Source: an uncultured Muribaculaceae bacterium (GTDB taxonomy: Bacteria > Bacteroidota > Bacteroidia > Bacteroidales > Muribaculaceae). From it: a stretch of 64,000 nt of DNA. The DNA lies in the NCBI GenBank assembly GCA_910579605.1, contig CAJTUG010000001.1, positions 38,148-102,147 on the forward strand. Direction: 5' to 3'. The notes beneath the pieces were generated by a model. It worked only from the letters and a program-made list of their open reading frames with translations. It searched no databases and was not told the origin of the DNA. A program made the position numbers and the translations under genes. Shown here one piece after another: positions 24,798-33,522 of the stretch (its first letter is position 1; every line of letters begins with the position of its first letter).

Positions 24798-24805
24798 TAA
24801 TTTTG
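24798..24805 (+). promoter_or_regulatory. Candidate -7 box of glyS
   Basis: TAATTTTG matches TAnnTTTG, 68 bp upstream of glyS and just after the terminator. No convincing -33 element. Confidence 0.45.
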
Positions 24806-24873
24806 CAGCTTAGAGTGCAATAGAACACTCATTTGAACAGATAACCCCAAATATAACGAAATAAGAGTTAATC

Positions 24874-26418
24874 ATGGCTCAGCAAGAAGATGTATTTAAA
24901 AAAATCGTATCTCATGCAAAAGAATACGGTTTTGTTTTTCCTTCCAGTGAAATTTATGATGGCTTGTCGGCGGTTTACGACTATGGCCAAAACGGTGTAG
25001 AACTTAAGAACAACATCAAACGTTACTGGTGGGATTCTATGACCCTCCTTCACGAAAATATTGTGGGCATTGACTCTGCCATCTTCATGCATCCCACTAT
25101 TTGGAAGGCCTCGGGACACGTAGACGCGTTTAATGATCCCCTCATCGATAACCGCGATTCCAAAAAACGTTATCGTGCCGATGTTCTTATAGAAGACCAT
25201 ATTGCTAAAATAGACGAGAAGATAGACAAGGAAATAGCTAAGGCAGCCAAGCGTTTCGGTGATTCTTTTGATGAAGCCCAATTCCGTGCTACCAATGGCC
25301 GTGTGCTTGAATTACAAGCTAAACGCGATGAGCTGCACCAGCGTTTCTCCGATGCGATGAACGCCAATGACCTTGAGGGTCTTCGTCAGATTATTGTAGA
25401 CCAAGAAATAGTTTGTCCTATATCCGGCACTAAGAACTGGACAGAAGTTCGCCAGTTCAATCTCATGTTTAAAACCGAAATGGGATCGACGGCCGACGGT
25501 TCTATGACTGTTTACCTACGCCCGGAAACAGCTCAGGGTATTTTCGTGAACTATCTTAATGTTCAAAAAACCGGACGTATGCGCATTCCTTTCGGTATTG
25601 CACAGATTGGCAAGGCTTTCCGCAACGAGATTGTTGCCCGTCAATTCATTTTCCGTATGCGTGAATTCGAGCAGATGGAAATGCAATTCTTTGTCCGTCC
25701 CGGCGAAGAACTCAAGTGGTTCTCGCAGTGGAAAGAATGGCGTCTTAAATGGCATAAAGCTCTTGGCCTTGGCGATGAGAAATACCGCTACCACGACCAT
25801 GAGAAATTGGCTCATTATGCCAATGCCGCTACCGACATAGAGTTCCAGATGCCTTTTGGGTTCAAGGAAGTTGAGGGTATACATTCGCGTACCAATTTTG
25901 ACCTTTCTCAGCACGAGAAATTTTCGGGTAAAAAAATCCAGTATTTTGATCCTGAACTCAACGAAAGCTATACTCCTTATGTCATCGAGACCTCTATTGG
26001 CGTTGACCGTATGTTCTTGAGCGTTCTTTGTTCAAGCTACGAGGAAGAAAAGCTCGAAAACGGGGAAACGCGTGTAGTTCTTCACTTGCCGGCTCCTTTG
26101 GCTCCTGTGAAATGCGCAGTTCTTCCGTTGGTGCGCAAAGACGGCCTTCCCGAAAAGGCTCGTGAAATTGTAGACGAACTCAAGTTTGATTTTGCCACAC
26201 ATTATGAGGAAAAAGATGCTATCGGCAAACGCTATCGTCGCCAGGATGCAATTGGAACTCCTTTCTGTATCACGGTAGATCACCAGACACTTGAAGACAA
26301 TACGGTGACATTGCGCGAGCGCGACTCAATGAAGCAGACCCGTGTACCGGTAGATCAACTCCATGCTTTAATCCACGACCGTGTGAGCTTGGCTTCGTTG
26401 CTCCGCAAACTTCGCTAA
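24874..26418 (+). CDS. glyS: Glycine--tRNA ligase (single-chain class II)
   Basis: Charges tRNA-Gly. 514 residues, the alpha2 form. Visible class II motifs: motif 1 around MHPTIWKASGHVDAFNDP, motif 2 in GKAFRNEIVARQFIFRMREFEQMEMQ and motif 3 with the Gly-specific SIGVDRMFL. The C-terminal anticodon-binding domain (LAPVKCAVLPLVRKDGLPEKA) is present. Stands alone with its own promoter. Confidence 0.97.
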   Translation: MAQQEDVFKKIVSHAKEYGFVFPSSEIYDGLSAVYDYGQNGVELKNNIKRYWWDSMTLLHENIVGIDSAIFMHPTIWKASGHVDAFNDPLIDNRDSKKRYRADVLIEDHIAKIDEKIDKEIAKAAKRFGDSFDEAQFRATNGRVLELQAKRDELHQRFSDAMNANDLEGLRQIIVDQEIVCPISGTKNWTEVRQFNLMFKTEMGSTADGSMTVYLRPETAQGIFVNYLNVQKTGRMRIPFGIAQIGKAFRNEIVARQFIFRMREFEQMEMQFFVRPGEELKWFSQWKEWRLKWHKALGLGDEKYRYHDHEKLAHYANAATDIEFQMPFGFKEVEGIHSRTNFDLSQHEKFSGKKIQYFDPELNESYTPYVIETSIGVDRMFLSVLCSSYEEEKLENGETRVVLHLPAPLAPVKCAVLPLVRKDGLPEKAREIVDELKFDFATHYEEKDAIGKRYRRQDAIGTPFCITVDHQTLEDNTVTLRERDSMKQTRVPVDQLHALIHDRVSLASLLRKLR

Positions 26419-26427
26419 TATTTTGCT

Positions 26428-26451
26428 CCCGACACATAATTCGGTGTCGGG
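26428..26451 (+). terminator. Hairpin downstream of glyS
   Basis: CCCGACAC / GTGTCGGG stem (26428-26435 with 26444-26451) with an 8-base loop. Only a short T-run follows, so termination may be partial. Confidence 0.5.
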
Positions 26452-26490
26452 GGACTTTTAATAAACTCCAACTCCTCTAAAACACAGACA

Positions 26491-27099
26491 ATGAAAAAAT
26501 TTATAATCATAGGTGTAATTGTAATTCTCGGCCTTATACTGTTTTTCAGCGGTAAATCGAGTTACAACGGATTCGTGTCCATGGATCAAAGCGTGGAAGA
26601 ACAGTGGGCAAAAGTTCAGGTTCAATATCAGCGCCGAATGGATCTTATCCCGAACATAATGCGTACCGTTCAAGGCTATGCCGCTCACGAAAAAGAGACC
26701 TACGAAGCCGTAACTCGTGCTCGTGCAGGCCTTTCTGATGCGCTTACGCAAGTGGACTCCTTGAAGCAAATCACGCCTGAACAGACAGACGCTTTCGAAA
26801 ATTATAATGCTGCTCAAGACAGGTTGAACAAGGCGCTTTCTATCTATGTCAATGCTGTTCGCGAAGCTTATCCCGACTTGAAAGCCGTTGGACAATTTGA
26901 CAAGCTTTCGGTAGAACTTGAGGGTACAGAAAACCGTATAGCCACCGAACGCGGCCGTTATACCGAAATAGTACGCCAGTATAACACCAAAGTCAAGAGT
27001 TTCCCTGCCAATATTTGGGCTTCGGTATTCGGTTTTAGCGCGAAACCGCAGTTCCAAGCCGATGCAGCCGCCTCACAGGCTCCCACCGTGCAATTTTAA
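26491..27099 (+). CDS. LemA family membrane protein
   Basis: 202 residues with a single N-terminal membrane anchor (MKKFIIIGVIVILGLILFFS) and the LemA four-helix core outside: MDQSVEEQWAKVQVQYQRRMDLIPNIMRTVQGYAAHEKETYEAVTRAR is the family signature. Function is unclear; relatives often sit with TPM-domain proteins or proteases, none of which is here. The FKBP lipoprotein begins 12 bp downstream, so both may share an envelope role. Confidence 0.93.
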   Translation: MKKFIIIGVIVILGLILFFSGKSSYNGFVSMDQSVEEQWAKVQVQYQRRMDLIPNIMRTVQGYAAHEKETYEAVTRARAGLSDALTQVDSLKQITPEQTDAFENYNAAQDRLNKALSIYVNAVREAYPDLKAVGQFDKLSVELEGTENRIATERGRYTEIVRQYNTKVKSFPANIWASVFGFSAKPQFQADAAASQAPTVQF

Positions 27100-27111
27100 G
27101 ATATGTTGCCG

Positions 27112-27672
27112 ATGAAAAAAATTTTTGTAATAGCTCTTGCCGCTGCGGCAATGTTGAGTTCTTGCGGCAACGACGACAAGACAACCTGGGATGAATATGC
27201 CGAATGGCGTGAGGCCAATAACGCATGGATGGCAGAAATGCAGGCAAAGAAGAATGCCGACGGTACTCCATATTACACCACTGTGGTGCCAGAATGGAAT
27301 CCCGGTACTTATGTGTTGATTCATTATCTTACGGACCGAGCAGAAACCGAGGGTAATTTGTCGCCTATCTATACTTCTACCGTAGATACTCGCTATACAT
27401 TATATCTCTACGACGGCACTCCGGCAGATTCGTCGGATTTATTGACGAGCAATGGTCCCGGTGTATATCGTACTAAGTTGAACGCTGTGGTTCAAGGTTG
27501 GGCTATCGCCTTACCCGAAATGAGGTGCGGTGATTCTGCAGAGGTTATCGTACCTTATTCTGCTGGCTATGGTAGTTCGTCGATTGGAGATATTAAGCCT
27601 TATTCGGCACTTCATTTCCATATACGCCTTGTAGACATCCCATATTACGAGAAACCTCCGTATACAAAATAA
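27112..27672 (+). CDS. FKBP-type peptidyl-prolyl isomerase lipoprotein
   Basis: 186 residues from ATG 27112; the three codons before it are rejected because MKKIFVIALAAAAMLSSC forms a compact lipoprotein signal with Cys18. The C-terminal half carries FKBP features: VVQGWAIALPEMRCGDSAEVIVPYSAGYG and the final strand ALHFHIRLVDI. Expected to assist proline isomerisation during folding of exported proteins. Lies between LemA and DUF3822. Confidence 0.88.
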   Translation: MKKIFVIALAAAAMLSSCGNDDKTTWDEYAEWREANNAWMAEMQAKKNADGTPYYTTVVPEWNPGTYVLIHYLTDRAETEGNLSPIYTSTVDTRYTLYLYDGTPADSSDLLTSNGPGVYRTKLNAVVQGWAIALPEMRCGDSAEVIVPYSAGYGSSSIGDIKPYSALHFHIRLVDIPYYEKPPYTK

Positions 27673-27678
27673 AAAGAG

Positions 27679-28500
27679 ATGGAGCAGCCGGTTGTTGATC
27701 AGCCACGCCTTTGGCGTCTGATACTGCAAATCGATACCGACGCTATCCGCGCCGTGGCTTATTCTACGGTAGAGGATTCGTCGATGCTCCAGTTTTCTGT
27801 GGCTTTGGATCAAAGCGGAGACCAAAGCCTCAAGAGTTTGGAAGAGGCCGTGTATGCCACTCCGTTTCTTCTTTCCGATTTCGGAAAGGTAGATGTAGTG
27901 GTTCGTACTCCGGCTTTTTTCATTTCTCCTGCGGCCATCGATGCCATTGATGCAACGGCAGGTATTATGCAAATGTCGCCAGATCATCAAAGGCGGCTCA
28001 AGACCGATTATATAGATTCTTTAGATGTTTCGTTGTCGTGGGCTTTGGCTGAAGATTTCGCAAATTTTCTTGCGCGCACATTCCGTAATCCGGCTGTTTG
28101 GCATCATCTTACGCCGCTCCTGCGGTATTTCAGCCGCAAAACGCTGCTTGGAAACTCTGGCAAGGTGTATGTTCACCTCCACCGTGGGTCGGCCAGTGAA
28201 ATGGATATTATAGCTTTTGATGCTTCCGGCAGGTTTGTCCTTGCAGAAACGCGACAATTTGAGACGGTAGATGATGCTGCATATTTTGCGTTGTCGTCGG
28301 CCAAAATAGCCGGAATAGATTTTCGCAACGATGAGATGCTTGTGTGTGGTCATAATTCGCTCAGAGAGCAGTTTATGGGTATAGCAAGGAATTATTTTAA
28401 TTATGTGATGCCCAACATATTCCCGTCGGCTGTTTTCCGAGTCGGCAAGGAGGCGTTGTCGGCACCGTTCCCATTGATAATATTGCCGCTATGCGAATAA
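27679..28500 (+). CDS. DUF3822 family protein
   Basis: 273 residues. The family is restricted to Bacteroidetes and has an actin-like ATPase-type (ASKHA) outline with unknown role. It typically precedes rsmD, as here with a 10-bp overlap, which supports the call. No signal peptide. Function not known. Confidence 0.75.
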   Translation: MEQPVVDQPRLWRLILQIDTDAIRAVAYSTVEDSSMLQFSVALDQSGDQSLKSLEEAVYATPFLLSDFGKVDVVVRTPAFFISPAAIDAIDATAGIMQMSPDHQRRLKTDYIDSLDVSLSWALAEDFANFLARTFRNPAVWHHLTPLLRYFSRKTLLGNSGKVYVHLHRGSASEMDIIAFDASGRFVLAETRQFETVDDAAYFALSSAKIAGIDFRNDEMLVCGHNSLREQFMGIARNYFNYVMPNIFPSAVFRVGKEALSAPFPLIILPLCE

Positions 28501-29033
28501 TAAGAGGAAAATACGGTCGTCGTCGTTTTGATGTGCCTTCCAACATTACAGCACGTCCCACCACCGATTTTGCCAGAGAGAATATCTTTAATGTGCTTGA
28601 GAATATTGTTGATTTCGAAGGCCTTGATGCATTGGATCTTTTTGCCGGCACGGGTGCTGTGAGTTTTGAGTTTCTGTCGAGAGAATGCCGCCATGTCACA
28701 GCAGTTGAAAAAGCTCCCACTCAACAGCGATTTATAGAGAAAGTTGCAAGAGAGCTTGGAGCAGATAATCTCACACTTATACGAGGCGATGTGCTTCGCT
28801 TTATCTCGTCGGCGCAAACGGCCTATGATATTGTTTTTGCCGATCCTCCTTATGATATGCCAGGGTTTGCCGAAATTCCAGGAAAAGTCTTGGCGTCGAA
28901 ATTGCTCAAGCCAGGTTCTGTGTTTGTTTTAGAGCATTCCAAAAAGCATGATTTTTCGGATTTACCGAATTTCTCGGAACATAGGGTTTACGGATCTGTA
29001 AATTTTTCCATTTTCCGTATTCCTGAACAATGA
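28491..29033 (+). CDS. rsmD: 16S rRNA (guanine-966-N2)-methyltransferase
   Basis: 180 residues. AdoMet-binding DLFAGTGAVSFE (49-60) and catalytic DPPY (118-121) are intact, with the N-terminal family start MRIIRGKYGRRRF and ARPTTDFARENIFN. Modifies G966 of 16S rRNA. Overlaps DUF3822 by 10 bp. Confidence 0.95.
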   Translation: MRIIRGKYGRRRFDVPSNITARPTTDFARENIFNVLENIVDFEGLDALDLFAGTGAVSFEFLSRECRHVTAVEKAPTQQRFIEKVARELGADNLTLIRGDVLRFISSAQTAYDIVFADPPYDMPGFAEIPGKVLASKLLKPGSVFVLEHSKKHDFSDLPNFSEHRVYGSVNFSIFRIPEQ

Positions 29034-29087
29034 TCGTGTTTTATCCGTTTTTTCTAAGAAAGACTTAAAAAACGGATAAAAACGAGC

Positions 29088-30092
29088 ATGACACCAAATA
29101 AGATACTTTCGGATTTTCTCACTCAGCTTCAGGTTCCTCATACGGAGAAATATACCGACAGGCGTTTTGAAGGCATGGCTTTCAAAACGCTTTTTGGCAT
29201 GCAGCGTGTGCTTGAGGATTATGGCGTAAAGACACAAGGTATAAAGTTGGGCGATAAAAGAGAGGTGCAGAAATTGCCTGTGCCTTTCATCGCGCCTTTA
29301 CCACATGGGAATGTGATAGTTACGTCGGTAGGTGATAATGTAGATTATCTGTCGCAAGGTGTGGTGGAGAGGGTGTCATTAGATTTGTTCCTTTCCAAGT
29401 GGGGAGGAGTGGCTTTGCTCGCATTCCCTGATGCCGATGCAAAAGAGCCTGACTATGGACTCCACTGCCGACTTGATTTTTTTGACAGTGCCAAGGTATG
29501 GATACTTCTTGCTGTGGCGGTTTTCTTGTTTGCGTATCTATTTATAAGCAATGGCTTGTATTCGCATATTTCGGCGATTGCTCTTATAGTTCTTGATTTG
29601 TTAGGACTCGGGGCGAGCTATTTTCTGGTTCTTAAGTCGCTTAAAATTAAGAGCCATGCTGCCGACAAGGTTTGTGGGGCGATTGAGAAGGGAGGATGCG
29701 ACGACGTCTTGGCCACGAAAGCCTCTAAGTTCTTCGGGCTTTTCGGATGGAGCGAGGTGGGCTTTGCCTATTTTTCTGTGAGCTTGTTGTGCTTGCTCAT
29801 TTTCCCGAGATGGGAGTGCTATTTAGCGGCCTTAAACCTATGTTGCCTTCCATTCAGTTTTTGGAGCGTATGGTATCAGAAATCAAGGGCCAAAGCATGG
29901 TGTACACTCTGCCTTGCGGTGCAAGCGATTCTGTGGTTGTCTTTTGGATGTTATTTGTGGGGAGATGCTTACCACGGTATTTTCCCTATAAAAATCGAGT
30001 TGTTTGTTCTCGGGGCCTCCTACTTGGGGGCGCTTCTCGGAATAAACAGGATATTGCCAAAATTTGATAAATCTGAATACAATGAAGCCTAA
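29088..30092 (+). CDS. VKOR family protein with an inactive-looking C39-like N-domain
   Basis: 334 residues. Residues 1-115 resemble a C39 peptidase domain (LQVPHTEKYTDRRFEGMAFKTLFGMQRVLEDYGV, LPVPFIA) but lack the active-site Cys. From about 135 there is a VKOR membrane domain with four to five helices: loop cysteines Cys196 and Cys204 (CGAIEKGGCD) and the active pair CTLC (272-275). It would oxidise thiol partners to form disulfides. Relatives often continue into a thioredoxin domain; here the protein stops after one more helix, so the partner must be separate. A 42-residue peptide gene overlaps its end by 11 bp. Confidence 0.85.
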   Translation: MTPNKILSDFLTQLQVPHTEKYTDRRFEGMAFKTLFGMQRVLEDYGVKTQGIKLGDKREVQKLPVPFIAPLPHGNVIVTSVGDNVDYLSQGVVERVSLDLFLSKWGGVALLAFPDADAKEPDYGLHCRLDFFDSAKVWILLAVAVFLFAYLFISNGLYSHISAIALIVLDLLGLGASYFLVLKSLKIKSHAADKVCGAIEKGGCDDVLATKASKFFGLFGWSEVGFAYFSVSLLCLLIFPRWECYLAALNLCCLPFSFWSVWYQKSRAKAWCTLCLAVQAILWLSFGCYLWGDAYHGIFPIKIELFVLGASYLGALLGINRILPKFDKSEYNEA

Positions 30093-30210
30093 ACAAAATA
30101 AAATGCCCGTATTAGCTACTGCCGTTGCGCTCACGCCTCTCGAACTTAACGGATATAAGTTTAATGGCCGCCATACAATAATCACGGCAGAACGCTTAAA
30201 AAAGGCTTAG
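30082..30210 (+). CDS. 42-residue peptide overlapping the VKOR gene
   Basis: ATG at 30082 gives a 42-residue product: MKPKQNKMPVLATAVALTPL, then ELNGYKFNGRHTIITAERLKKA. It overlaps the VKOR stop by 11 bp, so it is probably translationally coupled. It is basic at both ends with a short hydrophobic middle (VLATAVALTPL). It has no Cys, so it is not itself a disulfide substrate, and no Gly-Gly leader end. I do not recognise it. A small exported or processed peptide is possible because of its neighbour's C39/VKOR plan, but this is inference. Confidence 0.5.
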   Translation: MKPKQNKMPVLATAVALTPLELNGYKFNGRHTIITAERLKKA

Positions 30211-30222
30211 AATTATTGTTGA

Positions 30223-31503
30223 TCAGCCGTCAACCTCTTCTTGCAAAGTTTTGGACAAACGGATAAGTTCTATCCTGTTTGCGGATTTCTTGAGGATGTC
30301 AAAGCGGTATAGCTCTGTTGTGACAGTCTCGCCTTGAGCGGGTATAGTTCCTGTTGTGTTGAGGATGTATCCGGCTATGGTCTGGTAGGCGTCGTCTTCC
30401 GGGATATCGAGGTTGAAACGTTCGTTTAGTTCAACCACTTCGCAGCGTCCGGATACTTCGTAAATTCCTGGAGCTGTTTCTTTCATTGTAAGTTTGGAAT
30501 TGTCGTGTTCGTCTTCAATATTACCGCAAATCTCCTCCATGAGGTCTTCTAAGGTAATCATTCCAGCTGTTCCTCCAAATTCATCAACGACAATAGCTAT
30601 TGAGCGTTTTTGTTGTAGCAGTCTACGCATCATTGTGTTGGCCATCAGGTTTTCGGGGGCATAAAGCACAGGTTTGATTTTTTCGTGCCAATCGTTTTCG
30701 GGATAGAAAAGCTCACTCACATGGATATAACCTAAAACATTGTCTATATCTTCGCGGAAAACGATTATTTTAGAACGTCCTGTTTTGGTGAAAAGAACCG
30801 ATAATTCGTCGCGAGAAATTTCGTCGATATTCACTGCTACGATTTCGTTGCGCGGTATCATGCAGTCGCGCACGTGGGTTGTCGAGAAATCGAGAGCGTT
30901 TTGGAAAATTTTCACTTCGTGTTCCACCGTCTGTTGTTGTTCTTCAAGATCGTCGATGGTCTCTTCAAGGTAATCGTTTAGATCGCCTATAGATATGAGG
31001 TGCAGGCGTTTGTTGGAATCTTTTACGCCGACCAATCGCATTAGCAGACGAGATAGCGCGGTTGTAAATAACGAGATGGGATAAAGGATGATGTAGAAAA
31101 TCCAGATGGGCAGTGCAAAAACACGGAGAGAATTGTTGGGATTAATGCCGAAAATGGATTTCGGGAAAAACTCACCTGTAAGAAGGATTACGCCGGTTGA
31201 TATTAGCGACTGGGAAACAAGGATGAAAAATTCATTGTTTGAGATTTTTGCTAAAAGCGGTTCCAGAAGAGCTGCAGCCCCCATACCGTAGATAACCAAC
31301 ATGACATTGTTGCCTACCAATATTGTGGAGATGAATAATTCTGAATTTGAGTAGAACCTGTTTATTATTTTACCGATAATCCCTCCTTTCTTAACATCAA
31401 GTTCCACCCGTACTCTATCTGAGGTGACGAAAGCCATTTCGCATCCGGAGAAGAGCGCGGAAAAAATGAGGGAAACTATAGTAATTGTAATCCAAACGTC
31501 CAT
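30223..31503 (-). CDS. CNNM/CBS-domain membrane protein (GldE/hemolysin-like)
   Basis: 426 residues. CNNM membrane domain (about 1-185, ending LVGVKDSN), a CBS pair (about 205-325; [14 protein letters not shown] and [14 protein letters not shown], ending [27 protein letters not shown]) and a CorC_HlyC domain (about 335-420). Relatives include the CorC-like magnesium/cobalt transport proteins and Flavobacterium GldE. Its function in a non-gliding Bacteroidales member is uncertain; divalent-cation handling is a reasonable inference. The lptC gene ends 10 bp upstream. Confidence 0.9.
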   Translation of the reverse strand: MDVWITITIVSLIFSALFSGCEMAFVTSDRVRVELDVKKGGIIGKIINRFYSNSELFISTILVGNNVMLVIYGMGAAALLEPLLAKISNNEFFILVSQSLISTGVILLTGEFFPKSIFGINPNNSLRVFALPIWIFYIILYPISLFTTALSRLLMRLVGVKDSNKRLHLISIGDLNDYLEETIDDLEEQQQTVEHEVKIFQNALDFSTTHVRDCMIPRNEIVAVNIDEISRDELSVLFTKTGRSKIIVFREDIDNVLGYIHVSELFYPENDWHEKIKPVLYAPENLMANTMMRRLLQQKRSIAIVVDEFGGTAGMITLEDLMEEICGNIEDEHDNSKLTMKETAPGIYEVSGRCEVVELNERFNLDIPEDDAYQTIAGYILNTTGTIPAQGETVTTELYRFDILKKSANRIELIRLSKTLQEEVDG

Positions 31504-31513
31504 GTTTCAGTGT

Positions 31514-32209
31514 TTATTTTGCTTTTTCATTTGTGAGTGTGGCCACTCTTAGATTTGGGTTTGCCCGTCGCTGCTTCCTTTGTCTCTGAGATTTTGCTGC
31601 GACAGTATCTGTGGATAAGGGCGTATGCATGGCAGTGTCGGCCTCGGTGGAATCAATATGGTTTTTAGCGGGTCTTTGAGCCGGCAAAATGGCTGTAGGC
31701 TTGCTCACGGTATAAGATTCCATGTTTTGATCGGATTCGAAGCCATAACCTTCTATCACTCGGTCTGTTCTGACAATGTGGATAAAAGAGTCGCTGTATA
31801 TTTTTCGTGAGTTTTGATCCCAAAAAAGTTGCTCGGTTAAGAAACTGTCGCGGTCTGTGTTTACCATGACGACACGACCGTCTAATCTCCAGAGACGTTT
31901 ACGAGAAAAATAAACCGCGGAATCGCAAATCACATTTGCTGCCGGATTCATCTGTAAGTCGTATTGTTCCATGGCCAGTCCTTCGGGAAAGCGCCAAAAA
32001 GGCTCTTCTGCGTCTTCAAACATGAGCCAAAGAGGAGCTTCTATGTGGTAGCGTGTGTATCCAGAGTCGCTGATAAGGGTAGAAACGTCTGATGTTGCCA
32101 TTGTCGGGGTCGTGTTTCCGTCGCTGGCATTTGGCACATAGTTATGCTCTTCGCCGCCGCAACCGGCGGCAAAGGCCAATATAAGGGCTATTGCCGGCAA
32201 GAATCTCAT
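31514..32209 (-). CDS. lptC: LPS export periplasmic protein LptC
   Basis: 231 residues from the ATG at 32209 (MRFLPAIALILAFAAGC), a lipoprotein-type signal with Cys17; the frame extends to 32278 but that would overlap the preceding gene and spoil the signal. The central part (SGYTRYHIEAPLWLMFEDAEEPFWRFPEGLAMEQYD, VVMVNTDRDSFLTEQLFWDQNSRKIYSDSFIHI) is the LptC beta-jellyroll pattern. Part of the bridge carrying lipopolysaccharide to the outer membrane. The lipobox form is common in Bacteroidetes. The C-terminal tail is long and low-complexity. Confidence 0.85.
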   Translation of the reverse strand: MRFLPAIALILAFAAGCGGEEHNYVPNASDGNTTPTMATSDVSTLISDSGYTRYHIEAPLWLMFEDAEEPFWRFPEGLAMEQYDLQMNPAANVICDSAVYFSRKRLWRLDGRVVMVNTDRDSFLTEQLFWDQNSRKIYSDSFIHIVRTDRVIEGYGFESDQNMESYTVSKPTAILPAQRPAKNHIDSTEADTAMHTPLSTDTVAAKSQRQRKQRRANPNLRVATLTNEKAK

Positions 32210-32250
32210 TCCCGGCCGTGCCGGGTTGGGTGAGTCTGAGTCCACGCCTA

Positions 32251-33522
32251 TTAGTAGATTTTGCTTTGGCGGAACCACATTTCGTTGAAATTAACGCCTA
32301 TGGTAACGCTGAAATAATTCTCTTTTATAAGTGGATTTGGGTGGGCACGGCGGCTTTTCCATTCAAAACCGAGGTTCACTGTGGTTTTGAAAGACGGTAC
32401 AGGGAATCCAAAACCGGCAGTTATGCCATGTTCTTTGAGTCTGTTGGGATCTCCGTTGGTGCTGAGAATCTGTAGGTAATCGTTGGTATAATATGCGCCG
32501 AGGCGGTAGTTTATGCGTTTGAAATAAGAGCCGCGCCAATTTGGTACATATTGGAATCCGAGCGCATATTTACTCCTGTCGGCAAAGCTGAAAGTTATGG
32601 GTGTAGATTCAAAACCTCTGTATTTGGCTTTGCTCCAAGGTTGGTATGTGTAGTCGAATTCAAGCATTATTTTCCGCCCTAATTGATAGTTTATGCCTGC
32701 ACCCCATGTTTCGGGCAAGGAATAGTTCCCTTTGAGTTTGTGGCTGTCTACCACTTCCGATTGCGATGTATTTCCCGATGCGTAGACTTTTACTGTTCGG
32801 GCTGTGCCCAAGAGAGTTTTTTCGGGGCTGTATGTGAGGCCGAATGTCAAACGGTTGTCTTTTGGCAGGTTAATGGAGTATTGGGCGCCGAAGAGGAGAT
32901 GGAAATCTCGCACCGACATTTGGTTTTGGAATAGCGAATATTGAGAAGATGTTATTGTGGCATATGAATCGTTGAGGATTGTACCGAATAGGTATGAAAT
33001 CTGAGCGCCGAGAGTGAAGCCGTTGAAAATTTTGCCGCTTACACCCAAATAAAACTCGTTGAGCGAGCCTGAGCCTTGACGGGAGTCTATGCCGTTGTCT
33101 ATTTTATTTCCAAAAGAATACCCTACTGATGAATATGGTAAAAGGCCCAATGAAGCTCCCATGCGTTTACCCAAAGGAACTTGCATGGTCACATAGTCGA
33201 GACCGCCGCCGAATTTGTTGTCTGAGACTTTTTCGTCGTTTTGGATTTCGCTTTGGTGTATTGCTGTTAAGTCAAGGCCGACATCGAAGAGAAATGTAAG
33301 GGTGTCTATTGCAGCATAGGAGGCCGGGTTCATGGCATTTATCTGGCGGCCGTTGTTCATTGCATATCCAACACCGCCCATTGCTCGTTGTGTAGACGTT
33401 GCATGGTCGCCGATAATGCCGTATCCGTAGCGGGAATATGGGGTCATTGTGCCGTTTTGTGAGAAGACGGTCATTGAGGAGAAACCGATAATAGCGGTGG
33501 CTATTAGCTTATTTATTTTCAT
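32251..33522 (-). CDS. Outer-membrane beta-barrel protein, FadL/PorV-like
   Basis: 423 residues with a signal peptide (about 1-21). Features such as NGTMTPYSRYGYGIIGDHATSTQRAMGGVGYAMNNGRQINAMNPASYAAIDTLTFLFDVG recall FadL-family transporters, followed by barrel strands to the end. It overlaps coaX by 14 bp upstream and lies 41 bp from lptC, an arrangement typical for Bacteroidales. Hydrophobic-compound transport or envelope biogenesis are both possible; I cannot decide. Confidence 0.78.
   Translation of the reverse strand: MKINKLIATAIIGFSSMTVFSQNGTMTPYSRYGYGIIGDHATSTQRAMGGVGYAMNNGRQINAMNPASYAAIDTLTFLFDVGLDLTAIHQSEIQNDEKVSDNKFGGGLDYVTMQVPLGKRMGASLGLLPYSSVGYSFGNKIDNGIDSRQGSGSLNEFYLGVSGKIFNGFTLGAQISYLFGTILNDSYATITSSQYSLFQNQMSVRDFHLLFGAQYSINLPKDNRLTFGLTYSPEKTLLGTARTVKVYASGNTSQSEVVDSHKLKGNYSLPETWGAGINYQLGRKIMLEFDYTYQPWSKAKYRGFESTPITFSFADRSKYALGFQYVPNWRGSYFKRINYRLGAYYTNDYLQILSTNGDPNRLKEHGITAGFGFPVPSFKTTVNLGFEWKSRRAHPNPLIKENYFSVTIGVNFNEMWFRQSKIY

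Noticed and set aside
32210..32278. Longer LptC N-terminus
   Set aside because: It would overlap the barrel gene and bury the lipoprotein signal.
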